Assembly: GCF_017814945.1 (NCBI RefSeq)
Contig: NZ_JAGIPX010000024.1
Location: forward strand, 1-64,000
DNA: 64,000 bases
From: Paraburkholderia sp. LEh10
GTDB lineage: Bacteria > Pseudomonadota > Gammaproteobacteria > Burkholderiales > Burkholderiaceae
Direction: 5' to 3'
In this document: piece by piece, positions 8,669 to 17,209 of the stretch
Layout of the letters: the number at the start of each line of letters is the position of its first letter
How positions within the stretch are numbered: the first letter of the stretch is position 1
The notes under the pieces: generated by a model
Databases searched by the model: none
The model's input: the letters and a program-made list of their open reading frames with translations, nothing else
What the model was told of the DNA's origin: nothing
Position numbers and translations under genes: made by a program

Positions 8669-9480
8669 TGTCTTTCGTGAAGCGCATCGCACTAGGCATC
8701 CAATACGACGGCGCCGCGTTTTGCGGCTGGCAGTCGCAGCCGCACGGCAAGACGGTGCAGGACGAACTCGAGCGGGCACTGCGCGAATTCGCGCAGACGC
8801 CGCTACAGACGATCGTTGCCGGGCGCACGGATACGGGCGTCCACGGCCTCGGGCAAGTGGTGCATTTCGATACGGAACTCGATCGGGCGGAGTTTTCGTG
8901 GGTGCGCGGCACCAACGCCTTCCTGCCGAAGACGGTCGCCGTGCAATGGGCGAAGCCAATGCCCGACGCGTTCCATGCGCGCTTCTCCGCCTTCGAGCGC
9001 ACGTACTACTACGTGCTCTATGTGCATCCTGTGCGCTCACCGATGCTCGCAGGCCGCGCGGGCTGGATTCACACGCCGCTCGACGTCGACGCGATGCGCG
9101 AAGCCGCCGCCTGTCTGATCGGCGAGCACGATTTTTCGGCGTTCCGCTCGTCGGAATGCCAGGCGAAGACGCCCGTCAAGCATCTGTACCAGATCGACAT
9201 CCGCCCGCAGGGCGACTTCATCCATTTCCGCTTCCGGGCGAACGCATTCCTGCATCATATGGTGCGCAACCTGATGGGCTGCCTCGTGGCCGTGGGGCGC
9301 GGGCGCTATCCGGCAAGCTGGCTCGCCGGCGTGCTCGTGAGCCGCGACCGCAACTTCGCGGCACCGACTTTCATGCCCGACGGGCTGTATCTTGCTCAAG
9401 TGGGCTATCCTGAGACGTTCGCCGTGCCTGCGCCCCAGGCCGGCAGCGTTCCGTGGAGCACCGTTTGGACCGACTCATGA
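8668..9480 (+). CDS. truA: tRNA pseudouridine(38-40) synthase
   Basis: TruA converts uridines 38-40 in the tRNA anticodon stem to pseudouridine. The ATG at 8668 shares a base with the fimV stop (TGATG); a GTG one codon earlier is possible. The ~270-residue protein starts MSFVKRIALGIQYDGAAFCG. The catalytic Asp is in the motif GRTDTGVHGLGQVVHFDT (about residues 52-69). Further family blocks are RTYYYVLY and RFRANAFLHHMVRN. The stop overlaps the trpF start by four bases, so fimV-truA-trpF are translationally coupled, an arrangement I recall from other Burkholderia genomes. Confidence 0.97.
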   Translation: MSFVKRIALGIQYDGAAFCGWQSQPHGKTVQDELERALREFAQTPLQTIVAGRTDTGVHGLGQVVHFDTELDRAEFSWVRGTNAFLPKTVAVQWAKPMPDAFHARFSAFERTYYYVLYVHPVRSPMLAGRAGWIHTPLDVDAMREAAACLIGEHDFSAFRSSECQAKTPVKHLYQIDIRPQGDFIHFRFRANAFLHHMVRNLMGCLVAVGRGRYPASWLAGVLVSRDRNFAAPTFMPDGLYLAQVGYPETFAVPAPQAGSVPWSTVWTDS

Positions 9481-10184
9481 CTTCCGCCGATACCCAAGCC
9501 GCAGGCGGCTCGTCCGCTGACGACACCGTCCCGCACCGCACGCGCATCAAGCTGTGTGGGCTCGGCAACGCCGCCGATGTCGCGCATGCCGTCGCCCTCG
9601 GCGCCGACGCGATCGGCCTCGTGTTCTATCCACCCAGCCCGCGCGCGTTGAGCATCGCGCAGGCGGTCGAGATGACGCGCGTCGTGCCGCCGTTCGTATC
9701 CGTGGTCGGGCTGTTCGTGAATCCGACGCCCGAATGGTTCAGCGACGTCACCTGCAACGTGCCGCTGACGATGCTTCAGTTTCACGGCGACGAAACGCCG
9801 GAGCAGTGCGAGAAGCTGGCGGGCGTTGCGGGTTTGCCTTGGTTGCGCGCATTGCGCATTGCGCCTGATACTCGACCGGCCGATTTGGTAAAATCGGCGC
9901 TTAACTATTCAGCTGCCAGCGGTCTTCTGTTCGACACGCATGTCGAAGGCTATGGCGGCGGCGGGAAGGTCTTCGATTGGTCACTTATTCCAGCAGAACT
10001 CGCGCGTCGGGTCGTTTTGAGTGGTGGGTTGAACACGCAAAACGTCAGTGATGCGATTCATCGCGTGCGTCCGTACGCGGTCGATGTCTCGAGCGGCATC
10101 GAGCTGACGGGCGCAAAGGGCGTGAAGGATCACGCCCGGATGGCGGCGTTCGTGCGCGCGGTGCGCGAAGCGGACGCCCGGTGA
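9477..10184 (+). CDS. trpF: Phosphoribosylanthranilate isomerase
   Basis: TrpF carries out the Amadori rearrangement in tryptophan synthesis. The ATG at 9477 overlaps the truA TGA as ATGA; the frame is open eight codons earlier but coupling favours this start. The 235-residue TIM barrel has the catalytic Cys in IKLCGLGNA (about residue 24) and the block GADAIGLVFYPPSPR. The catalytic Asp is probably the one in LLFDTHVEGYGG, and phosphate-binding glycines lie in VLSGGLN and DVSSGIE. In the family the first motif is usually KxCGxT; here it is KLCGLGNA, a mild deviation. trpB follows after a hairpin. Confidence 0.96.
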   Translation: MTSADTQAAGGSSADDTVPHRTRIKLCGLGNAADVAHAVALGADAIGLVFYPPSPRALSIAQAVEMTRVVPPFVSVVGLFVNPTPEWFSDVTCNVPLTMLQFHGDETPEQCEKLAGVAGLPWLRALRIAPDTRPADLVKSALNYSAASGLLFDTHVEGYGGGGKVFDWSLIPAELARRVVLSGGLNTQNVSDAIHRVRPYAVDVSSGIELTGAKGVKDHARMAAFVRAVREADAR

Positions 10185-10198
10185 TTCCCAGGCCTTGC

Positions 10199-10219
10199 GC
10201 AACCACCCTGCGTGGTTGC
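10199..10219 (+). other. Hairpin between trpF and trpB
   Basis: GCAACCAC (10199-10206) and GTGGTTGC (10212-10219) form a perfect 8-bp stem with a 5-base loop. No U run follows, so it is more likely an mRNA processing or stability element than a terminator. Confidence 0.55.
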
Positions 10220-10247
10220 CGCGGCAAACTGAGAAGAGTGACGGAAT

Positions 10248-11441
10248 ATGTACAACTTGCCTGATGAGCGTGGCCATTTCGGCCAATATGGCGGCGTGTT
10301 CGTCGCCGAAACGCTGATGCATGCGCTCGACCAACTGCGCGGCGCATACGAGAAATTCTCCAAAGACCCTGACTTCATCGCCGAATACGAGCGCGAACTG
10401 AAGCATTTCGTCGGTCGTCCTTCGCCGATTTATCACGCGCAACGCTGGAGCGAACTGCTCGGCGGCGCACAGGTTTATCTGAAGCGCGAAGACCTGAACC
10501 ACACGGGCGCGCATAAGGTGAACAACGTGATCGGCCAGGCGCTGCTCGCGAAGCGCATGGGCAAACCGCGTGTGATCGCCGAAACGGGCGCCGGCCAGCA
10601 TGGCGTCGCCACGGCGACGATCGCGGCGCGCTTCGGCATGGAGTGCGTCGTCTACATGGGCGCGGAAGACGTGCGCCGCCAGGCCGCCAACGTCTACCGG
10701 ATGAAGCTGCTCGGCGCGACCGTCGTGCCCGTTGAGTCCGGCTCGCGCACGTTGAAAGACGCGCTGAATGAAGCGATGCGCGACTGGGTAACGAACGTCG
10801 AAAACACCTTCTACATCATCGGCACGGTGGCGGGTCCGCATCCGTACCCGATGATGGTGCGCGACTTCCAGCGCGTGATCGGCGACGAGTGCAAGGTACA
10901 GATGCCCGAGCTGGCGGGTCGCCAGCCGGACGCTGTGATCGCGTGCGTTGGCGGCGGATCGAACGCGATGGGAATTTTTTATCCGTATGTTGACGACACT
11001 TCCGTCAAACTGATCGGCGTCGAAGCGGCAGGCGACGGCATCGATACGGGCCGTCATGCGGCGTCGCTGATTGGCGGCAGCCCAGGCGTGCTGCACGGCA
11101 ACCGCACGTATCTGCTGCAGGACGAGAACGGCCAGATCATCGAGACGCATTCGGTGTCGGCGGGCCTCGACTATCCGGGCGTGGGTCCTGAGCACGCGTG
11201 GCTCAAGGACAGCGGCCGCGCCGAATACGTCGGCATCACCGACGAAGAGGCGCTCAAGGCGTTCCACGACTGCTGCCGGATCGAAGGCATCATCCCCGCG
11301 CTGGAGTCGAGCCATGCGCTTGCGTACGCGGCGAAGCTCGCACCGACTCTGCCGAAGGACAAAATCCTTCTGGTGAACCTGTCGGGCCGGGGCGACAAGG
11401 ACATGCACACGGTCGCAGAGCGATCGGGCATCAAGTTCTGA
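10248..11441 (+). CDS. trpB: Tryptophan synthase, beta subunit
   Basis: TrpB is the PLP enzyme that joins indole and serine. The 397-residue protein begins MYNLPDERGHFGQYGGVFV. The PLP lysine is in LNHTGAHKVNN (about residue 88), the block AETGAGQHGVATA follows, and the phosphate-binding GGGSNAMG loop is near residue 235. The C-terminus LLVNLSGRGDKDMHTV is typical. The next gene is not trpA but a DNA methyltransferase starting 11 bases after the stop. Confidence 0.98.
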   Translation: MYNLPDERGHFGQYGGVFVAETLMHALDQLRGAYEKFSKDPDFIAEYERELKHFVGRPSPIYHAQRWSELLGGAQVYLKREDLNHTGAHKVNNVIGQALLAKRMGKPRVIAETGAGQHGVATATIAARFGMECVVYMGAEDVRRQAANVYRMKLLGATVVPVESGSRTLKDALNEAMRDWVTNVENTFYIIGTVAGPHPYPMMVRDFQRVIGDECKVQMPELAGRQPDAVIACVGGGSNAMGIFYPYVDDTSVKLIGVEAAGDGIDTGRHAASLIGGSPGVLHGNRTYLLQDENGQIIETHSVSAGLDYPGVGPEHAWLKDSGRAEYVGITDEEALKAFHDCCRIEGIIPALESSHALAYAAKLAPTLPKDKILLVNLSGRGDKDMHTVAERSGIKF

Positions 11442-11452
11442 GCGCCCCGACG

Positions 11453-12367
11453 ATGCGTGACGAGTTCGAGGAGCCGCAGCCGCCCGCGCTGAACGGCGAC
11501 GCCGAAGCAGGTGTCGCCGACGCGTTGCGGCCAGTGGGCGCTGCGCCGCTGTTGCCTGTCCCCGCAGGCATCCAGCTCCTGAACCGCGATTTTCTGACCG
11601 ATGCAGCGAACCTGCCGGACGGCTCGATCGATCTGATCGTCGCCGATCCGCCGTATGGTCTCGGCAAGGACTATGGCAACGATTCCGACATGCGCACGGG
11701 CGAGGATTTTCTCGCCTGGACGCGCGGCTGGCTCGATCTCGCCATCGCGAAGCTCAAGCCGTCGGGTTCGCTCTATATCTTCTGCACATGGCAGTACGCG
11801 CCGGAAATCTTCGTGTTTCTGAAGGGCCGGCTCATGATGATCAACGAGATCATCTGGGACCGGCGCGTACCGAGCATGGGCGGAACGACGCGCCGCTTTA
11901 CGTCGGTGCACGACAACATCGGTTACTTCGCGGTATCGAAAGACTACTATTTCGACCTCGATCCCGTCCGCATCCCGTACGATGCCGCCACGAAGAAAGC
12001 GCGTTCGCGTAAGTTGTTCGAAGGAAGCAAGTGGCTGGAGCTGGGCTACAACCCGAAGGACGTCTGGTCGGTTTCGCGTCTGCATCGGCAGCATGCCGAG
12101 CGCGTCGCGCATCCGACCCAGAAGCCGCTGGAAATCGTCGAGCGGATGGTGCTCGCGAGCTGTCCTCCGGGGGGCCGCGTGCTGGACCCCTTCATGGGCA
12201 GTGGCACCACGGCCGTCGCTTGCGCCCGTCAGAAGCGCCAATTCGTCGGTTATGAGATCAATGAAAGTTACTGCGCAATAGCGCGAGAACGCGTCGGTTT
12301 AGCCGCAAATCCGCCGGCGCCTGCCTCGCGAAAAAAGGCGGCCGCCGCGAACGCGACGACGGCTTGA
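11453..12367 (+). CDS. Orphan site-specific DNA adenine methyltransferase (CcrM-like, beta class)
   Basis: The 304-residue product has the catalytic motif IV DPPYGLGKDY (about residues 66-75). The SAM-binding motif I comes later, near residue 245, in PFMGSGTTAVAC, as in the beta-class N6-adenine/N4-cytosine enzymes. NRDFL near residue 45 and HPTQKPLEIVERMV before motif I are also typical. DPPY favours adenine. There is no restriction endonuclease beside it; it sits 11 bases after trpB and 37 bases before trpA. I recall the equivalent gene in B. cenocepacia as a solitary regulatory methyltransferase, possibly GTWWAC-specific; the target here is inference. The start MRDEFEEPQPPAL is the first ATG clear of trpB. 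Confidence 0.92.
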   Translation: MRDEFEEPQPPALNGDAEAGVADALRPVGAAPLLPVPAGIQLLNRDFLTDAANLPDGSIDLIVADPPYGLGKDYGNDSDMRTGEDFLAWTRGWLDLAIAKLKPSGSLYIFCTWQYAPEIFVFLKGRLMMINEIIWDRRVPSMGGTTRRFTSVHDNIGYFAVSKDYYFDLDPVRIPYDAATKKARSRKLFEGSKWLELGYNPKDVWSVSRLHRQHAERVAHPTQKPLEIVERMVLASCPPGGRVLDPFMGSGTTAVACARQKRQFVGYEINESYCAIARERVGLAANPPAPASRKKAAAANATTA

Positions 12368-12404
12368 CGCTAAAGCGCGCAGTTATCGACTTCGAGAAAA
12401 TTCC

Positions 12405-13220
12405 ATGTCCCGTATTCAATCCACGTTCGCGGCGCTGGCCGCGCAGGGCAAGAAAGGTCTGATTCCATTCATCACCGCCGGCGACCCTGATCCCGCGCGC
12501 ACCGTCGACTTCATGCACGCGCTCGCCAGCGGCGGCGCCGATGTCATCGAGCTCGGCGTGCCGTTCTCCGATCCGATGGCCGATGGTCCCGTGATCCAGC
12601 AATCGTCGGAGCGCGCGCTGGCGAAGGGCGTGTCGCTAAAGCACGTGCTGGCCGACGTGAAGCGTTTTCGCGAAACCGACGACAAGACGCCCGTCGTGCT
12701 GATGGGCTACGCGAACCCGATCGAGCGCATGGGCGCCGATGCGTTCGCGGTGGCCGCGAAGGAAGCGGGCGTGGACGGCGTGCTGGTCGTCGACTATCCG
12801 CCCGAGGAATCGGCTAACTTCGCCGAAAAGATGAAGGCTGCGGGGATCGATCCGATCTTCCTGCTTGCGCCGACGTCGACCGACGAGCGGATCGCCGAGG
12901 TTGGTAAAATCGCGAGCGGTTACGTTTACTATGTGTCGCTCAAGGGTGTGACGGGCGCCGCAAATCTGGACGTTTTGAGCATCGCGGGTAAAATCCCCGC
13001 CATCAAGTCGCGCGTGCCGTTGCCCGTGGGCGTCGGTTTCGGCATTCGCGACGCGCAGTCGGCGCGCTCAGTGGCCGAGGTTGCCGATGCCGTCGTGATC
13101 GGTAGCCGTATCGTGCAATTGCTCGAAGAAGCAGCACCCGAGTCCGCTGCGGGCGAACTGACGAATTTCATCGCCGAGATTCGCCAGGCGCTCGACAGCA
13201 TCGGCGCGACTGCCCGATAA
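12405..13220 (+). CDS. trpA: Tryptophan synthase, alpha subunit
   Basis: TrpA cleaves indole-3-glycerol phosphate and channels indole to TrpB. The 271-residue TIM barrel has the catalytic Glu in ADVIELGVPFSDPMADGP, which also holds the catalytic Asp of the family further on (VDGVLVVDYPPEE). The phosphate loops are VGFGIRD and VVIGSRIV. FITAGDPD is at the N-terminus. It is separated from trpB by the methyltransferase gene, and a strong terminator follows, so the trp segment ends here. Confidence 0.98.
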   Translation: MSRIQSTFAALAAQGKKGLIPFITAGDPDPARTVDFMHALASGGADVIELGVPFSDPMADGPVIQQSSERALAKGVSLKHVLADVKRFRETDDKTPVVLMGYANPIERMGADAFAVAAKEAGVDGVLVVDYPPEESANFAEKMKAAGIDPIFLLAPTSTDERIAEVGKIASGYVYYVSLKGVTGAANLDVLSIAGKIPAIKSRVPLPVGVGFGIRDAQSARSVAEVADAVVIGSRIVQLLEEAAPESAAGELTNFIAEIRQALDSIGATAR

Positions 13221-13247
13221 ACAATAATTTTTGTCGCGGTTAGCATG

Positions 13248-13276
13248 GCGGCGCGGTCCAGACCGCGCCGCTTTGT
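13248..13276 (+). terminator. Hairpin terminator between trpA and accD
   Basis: A perfect 11-bp stem, GCGGCGCGGTC / GACCGCGCCGC, with a CA loop is followed by TTTGT. The tract is short, so read-through into accD is plausible. Confidence 0.75.
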
Positions 13277-13303
13277 ATATCGCGAATCCTGGAAGGAATC
13301 ATC

Positions 13304-14176
13304 ATGAGCTGGCTCGACAAACTGTTGCCGCCGAAAATCAAGCAAACCGATCCGAAGAGCCGCAAGGGCATTCCGGAAGGGCTGTGGATCAAATGTCCGT
13401 CGTGCGAAGCGGTGCTGTACCGCAACGACGTCGAGGCGAATCTGCACGTCTGCCCGAAGTGCGACCACCATATGCGGATCGGCGCGCGCGAACGGCTCGA
13501 CGGTTTGCTCGATCCGGAAGGCCGCTATGAGATCGGCCAGGAAATCCTCCCAGTCGACGCGCTCAAATTCAAGGACAGCCGCAAATATCCCGATCGCTTG
13601 AAAGAGGCGATCGACGAAACCGACGAAACCGACGCGATGGTCGTGATGGGCGGCGCGATTCACACGCTGTCCGTCGTCGTCGCATGCTTCGAGTTTGCGT
13701 TCATGGGCGGCTCGATGGGCTCCGTGGTCGGCGAGCGCTTCGCGCGCGGCGCACAGAACGCGATCGAGCAGCATGTACCGTTCATCTGCTTCACCGCCTC
13801 GGGCGGCGCGCGGATGCAGGAAAGCCTGCTGTCGCTGATGCAGATGGCCAAGACCACGGCGATGCTGACCAAGCTCGCTGAAGCCAGGCTGCCGTTCATT
13901 TCCGTGCTGACCGATCCGACGATGGGCGGCGTGTCGGCGAGCTTCGCGTTTCTCGGCGACGTCGTGATCGCCGAGCCGAAGGCGCTGATCGGCTTCGCCG
14001 GCCCGCGCGTGATCGAGCAGACCGTGCGCGAAAAGCTGCCGGAAGGCTTCCAGCGCGCCGAATTCCTGCTGCAAAAGGGCGCGATCGACATGATCGTCGA
14101 CCGCCGCAAGCTGCGCGAAGAACTCGCGAAGCTGATGGCGCTGCTCACGCGCCAGCCGGCCGACGCGGTCGCCTGA
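13304..14176 (+). CDS. accD: Acetyl-CoA carboxylase carboxyltransferase, beta subunit
   Basis: AccD is half of the carboxyltransferase that makes malonyl-CoA for fatty-acid synthesis. The 290-residue protein starts MSWLDKLLPPKIKQ. It has an N-terminal four-cysteine zinc ribbon, IKCPSCEAVLY and HVCPKCDHHM (about residues 31-55), and the crotonase-fold block FTASGGARMQESLLSLMQMA. GGAAGGAATC just before the ATG is a strong ribosome-binding region. accD-folC linkage is widespread in proteobacteria. A terminator lies between them here. Confidence 0.98.
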   Translation: MSWLDKLLPPKIKQTDPKSRKGIPEGLWIKCPSCEAVLYRNDVEANLHVCPKCDHHMRIGARERLDGLLDPEGRYEIGQEILPVDALKFKDSRKYPDRLKEAIDETDETDAMVVMGGAIHTLSVVVACFEFAFMGGSMGSVVGERFARGAQNAIEQHVPFICFTASGGARMQESLLSLMQMAKTTAMLTKLAEARLPFISVLTDPTMGGVSASFAFLGDVVIAEPKALIGFAGPRVIEQTVREKLPEGFQRAEFLLQKGAIDMIVDRRKLREELAKLMALLTRQPADAVA

Positions 14177-14220
14177 ACGCGTTCGCGCCGTGACGCAGTG
14201 CACGGCAGGCAGGTAATAAA

Positions 14221-14262
14221 CAACGCGCCGCGAGACGTCTTTCAAGCGGCGCGTTGTCATTT
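14221..14262 (+). terminator. Hairpin terminator after accD
   Basis: CAACGCGCCGC (14221-14231) pairs perfectly with GCGGCGCGTTG (14246-14256), followed by TCATTT. The U tract is imperfect, so termination may be partial. Confidence 0.78.
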
Positions 14263-14298
14263 CCAGGATAATTCGGGTCCGCACTTCAGTTTCATCCG

Positions 14299-15609
14299 AT
14301 GACCACTTTCCCCACTCTCGACGCGTGGCTCACGCATCTCGAATCGGCACACCCCGTCGGCATCGATATGGGTCTCGCGCGCATCAGCAAGGTGCGCGAC
14401 GCGCTGCAACTGTCATTTGCGTGCCCGGTGATCACCGTCGGCGGGACGAACGGCAAGGGTTCCACCTGCGCGATCCTCGAATCGATCCTGCTGCGCGCGG
14501 GCTACACCGTGGGCTGCCATACGTCGCCGCATTTGCTGTCGTTCAACGAGCGCGCGAGGATCAACGGACAGATGGCGACGGATGCCGAGCTGCTGCCGCA
14601 CTTCGAAGCCGTCGAGAAGGCGCGCCAGTCGCTGGCTGAGCCCGTTTCGCTGACGTATTTCGAGTTCACGACGCTCGCGATCATGCACCTGTTCGCCGAG
14701 CGCGGGCTCGACGTCGTAATCTTCGAAGTCGGACTGGGCGGGCGGCTCGACGCCGTGAACATCGTCGATACCGACTGCGCGATCATCACCAGCATCGACA
14801 TCGATCACACCGACTTCCTCGGCGATACGCGCGAGAAAATCGGCTTCGAGAAGGCTGGCATATTCCGCCCCGGTAAACCGGCGATCTGCGCGGATCCCGT
14901 TGCGCCGCAAGCGCTGATCGACCATGCGGAGAAAATCGGCGCGGACCTGTGGCTTTTTGGCCGCGATTTCCGTTACGAAGGACAGGCGGGCAGCGAGCGG
15001 CAGCAATGGAGCTATATCGGGCCGACGATGCGCCGGTCGGCGCTTGCCTATCCCGCGCTGCGGGGCGCGAATCAGCTGATCAACACATCGGCGGCGCTGG
15101 CGGGACTCGAAGCGCTGCGCGACCGTCTGCCCGTGTCGGCGCAGGACATTCGTCTGGGTCTTGCCAACGTCGAATTGCCGGGCCGCTTCCAGGTGCTGCC
15201 GGGCAAGCCGTCGATCGTGCTGGATGTGGGTCACAATCCGCACGCCGCCGCCGTGTTGGGCCAAAATCTGGGCAACATGGGCTACTTTCCGTACACTTAC
15301 GCGGTGTTTGGGTCGATGCGCGACAAGGACATCGCGGGCGTGGTGAACCACCTGAAAGGCGAAATCGATCATTGGTGCGTGACCGACCTGCCGACGCCGC
15401 GCGCGGCGAGCGCCGAAGAACTGGAAACGGCGCTGCGCGACGCGGGCGTCACGGATGGGCCGGATAGCAGCGTGACGCGTTTCGCCACACCCGAAGAAGC
15501 TTTCCAGCAAGCGCTAAAACGCGCGTCTGACAATGATAGAATTGTGGTTTTCGGCAGTTTCTATACGGTTGCAGGCGTGATGGCCTACCGTAAATCGCAG
15601 CAACACTGA
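14299..15609 (+). CDS. folC: Bifunctional dihydrofolate / folylpolyglutamate synthase
   Basis: FolC ligates glutamate to dihydropteroate and to folates. The 436-residue Mur-ligase-fold protein has the ATP P-loop in VGGTNGKGSTCAILE (about residues 51-65). The metal/ATP block FEVGLGGRLDAVN follows near residue 145, then TSIDIDHTDFLGDT, and DVGHNPHAAAVL begins the C-terminal domain near residue 310. The length is normal. The SPOR-domain gene begins 27 bases downstream, followed by cvpA, so folC-dedD-cvpA look like one unit, the same order as in E. coli. Confidence 0.97.
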   Translation: MTTFPTLDAWLTHLESAHPVGIDMGLARISKVRDALQLSFACPVITVGGTNGKGSTCAILESILLRAGYTVGCHTSPHLLSFNERARINGQMATDAELLPHFEAVEKARQSLAEPVSLTYFEFTTLAIMHLFAERGLDVVIFEVGLGGRLDAVNIVDTDCAIITSIDIDHTDFLGDTREKIGFEKAGIFRPGKPAICADPVAPQALIDHAEKIGADLWLFGRDFRYEGQAGSERQQWSYIGPTMRRSALAYPALRGANQLINTSAALAGLEALRDRLPVSAQDIRLGLANVELPGRFQVLPGKPSIVLDVGHNPHAAAVLGQNLGNMGYFPYTYAVFGSMRDKDIAGVVNHLKGEIDHWCVTDLPTPRAASAEELETALRDAGVTDGPDSSVTRFATPEEAFQQALKRASDNDRIVVFGSFYTVAGVMAYRKSQQH

Positions 15610-15636
15610 ACGCGCGGGCCTCGAACCAAGCCATTC

Positions 15637-16572
15637 ATGGGTATTTTCTCGTTCGGCAAGAAAGACGACGCACCTTCCCGGCGCGGCGCAAACTCCAGTT
15701 CCAGTCGCGGTAGCCGTGCCGAGCGCGCTGAACGCGCGGAGCGGGTCGACAGGCGCAGCCGCCGCACCGACCGTTCCGGCGACGCCGACGCGATGCTGCT
15801 CGATCCCACGCTTCCTGAAAAGCAGCGGGCGCGACGCCGCCTCGTCGGCGCAATCGCGCTGGTTATAGCCGCCGTCGTGATTCTGCCAATGGTGCTCGAT
15901 TCGCATCCGAAGCCCGTCACGGACGACATCTCTGTCGACATTCCGAGCCGCCCGGCGCCCAAGCAGCGCGCGGCCGCGGACGACGCCGACACGCAAGCAG
16001 GCGTGGCGCCCGACAATCCGGCCGCGCCGGACGCCGCGCTGGCGGCTTCGAGCCTCGCCGCTGCGTCGGGGACGGCAGCATCCGGTGCCGTCGCGGCGCA
16101 GGGCGACAGCAGGAGCGCGCCGATCGCCATGACGCCCGCGAAGCCGCACGTGCCCGCCGTCGTCGCAAACAACGCAGCGGCTCAGACAACCAGCCCCGCT
16201 GCGAAGCCCGCAGCGAAACCGCAAGCTGAATCGAAACCTACGGCAAAACCCGACCAGAAACCCGCAGCCGCCGAATCCACGCAGGCAGCCGCCTCCGGCA
16301 CCGAAACGGGCACGCCCGCGGCGCCTCCCGGCAACCGTTTCGCGGTTCAGCTAGGCTCGTTCCAGGACGATTCGAGTGCGCACTCGTGGGCGACCAAGTT
16401 GAAAGCGGCGGGCGTGCCCGCATATACGGAGCGCCGCAAGCAGGCTGACGGCTCCTCGCGTACCCTGTTGCGTGCTGGTCCGTTCGCGGACCGCGCGGCG
16501 GCGTCGGCGGCAATCGCGAAGGTGCGCGAGGCGGGACTGACGTCGGGTGCGAACAACGGCGCGGCGCAGTAA
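15637..16572 (+). CDS. dedD: SPOR-domain cell-division protein, DedD-like
   Basis: The 311-residue product has a cytoplasmic Ser/Arg-rich head (MGIFSFGKKDDAP...), one membrane helix at about residues 67-90 (RLVGAIALVIAAVVILPMVL) and a long Ala/Pro/Lys-rich periplasmic linker. The C-terminal SPOR domain starts FAVQLGSFQDDSSAHSWATK near residue 230. SPOR domains bind denuded glycan strands at the septum. Position between folC and cvpA matches dedD in E. coli, which supports the name, although sequence conservation outside SPOR is low in this family. Confidence 0.87.
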   Translation: MGIFSFGKKDDAPSRRGANSSSSRGSRAERAERAERVDRRSRRTDRSGDADAMLLDPTLPEKQRARRRLVGAIALVIAAVVILPMVLDSHPKPVTDDISVDIPSRPAPKQRAAADDADTQAGVAPDNPAAPDAALAASSLAAASGTAASGAVAAQGDSRSAPIAMTPAKPHVPAVVANNAAAQTTSPAAKPAAKPQAESKPTAKPDQKPAAAESTQAAASGTETGTPAAPPGNRFAVQLGSFQDDSSAHSWATKLKAAGVPAYTERRKQADGSSRTLLRAGPFADRAAASAAIAKVREAGLTSGANNGAAQ

Positions 16573-16579
16573 TCCGGCG

Positions 16580-17074
16580 ATGTTCACCGCGTTCGACTAC
16601 GCTGTAATGGCGGTGATCGGCCTGTCGGCGCTGCGCGGAACGTGGCGCGGCTTTCTGTCCGAGGTGTTCGGGCTGATCGGCTGGATCGTCGCGTTTCTGG
16701 TCGCGGCGCGCTTTGTCGGCCTGCTGGTGCCGTTCATTCCGGCGAACTTGCCGGGCGGCGCATTGACGCAGTGGCTGATCGCGTTCGCGATCATCGTCGT
16801 CGGCGTGATGCTGGTGGCGAGCGTGGCGAATGCGCTGTTGAGCCGGCTGGTGCAGGTGTCCGGCCTGGGCGGTGTCGACCGCTCGCTTGGACTGATGTTC
16901 GGCCTCGTACGCGGGGTCATACTGGTGCTGATTCTGGTCGCCCTCGCCGGCTTGACCGAATTGCCCAAACAGGAATTCTGGCGCGACGCGCTGCTGCGGC
17001 CTTACGCCGAGCAGGGCGTGCGAGAGTTGAAGCCGCTGCTTCCCGAAACGCTCGCCGCCTACGTCCACGTGTAA
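16580..17074 (+). CDS. cvpA: CvpA-family inner-membrane protein
   Basis: The 164-residue protein starts MFTAFDYAVMAVIGLSALRG, the CvpA signature. It has four predicted membrane helices (about residues 4-20, 27-47, 61-83 and 100-121) and the conserved segment GGVDRSLGLMFGLVRGVIL. CvpA was named for colicin V production and is linked to purF in many proteobacteria; more recent work ties it to envelope stress. The start at 16580 lies 7 bases after dedD; 11 upstream in-frame codons overlap dedD and are not family-like. purF follows after 135 bases with no visible terminator. Confidence 0.93.
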   Translation: MFTAFDYAVMAVIGLSALRGTWRGFLSEVFGLIGWIVAFLVAARFVGLLVPFIPANLPGGALTQWLIAFAIIVVGVMLVASVANALLSRLVQVSGLGGVDRSLGLMFGLVRGVILVLILVALAGLTELPKQEFWRDALLRPYAEQGVRELKPLLPETLAAYVHV

Positions 17075-17209
17075 CGATCGCGTTGCACGCAAGGGACGAA
17101 GGCGACGAACACGGCGGGCCGATGGGGAAGCAGGCAGGACCACGGCACGCGCGGCCGCCTCCCCGGCAGCCGTCACTGATCGAATTTCGTACCCTTTGAA
17201 GGACATGCC

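Noticed and set aside
9885..9900. TTGGTAAAATCGGC inside trpF and similar GGTAAAATC inside trpA (12902, 12989) as internal promoters
   Set aside because: The TAAAAT hexamers have no -35 at 16-18 bases; they may be chance codon runs.
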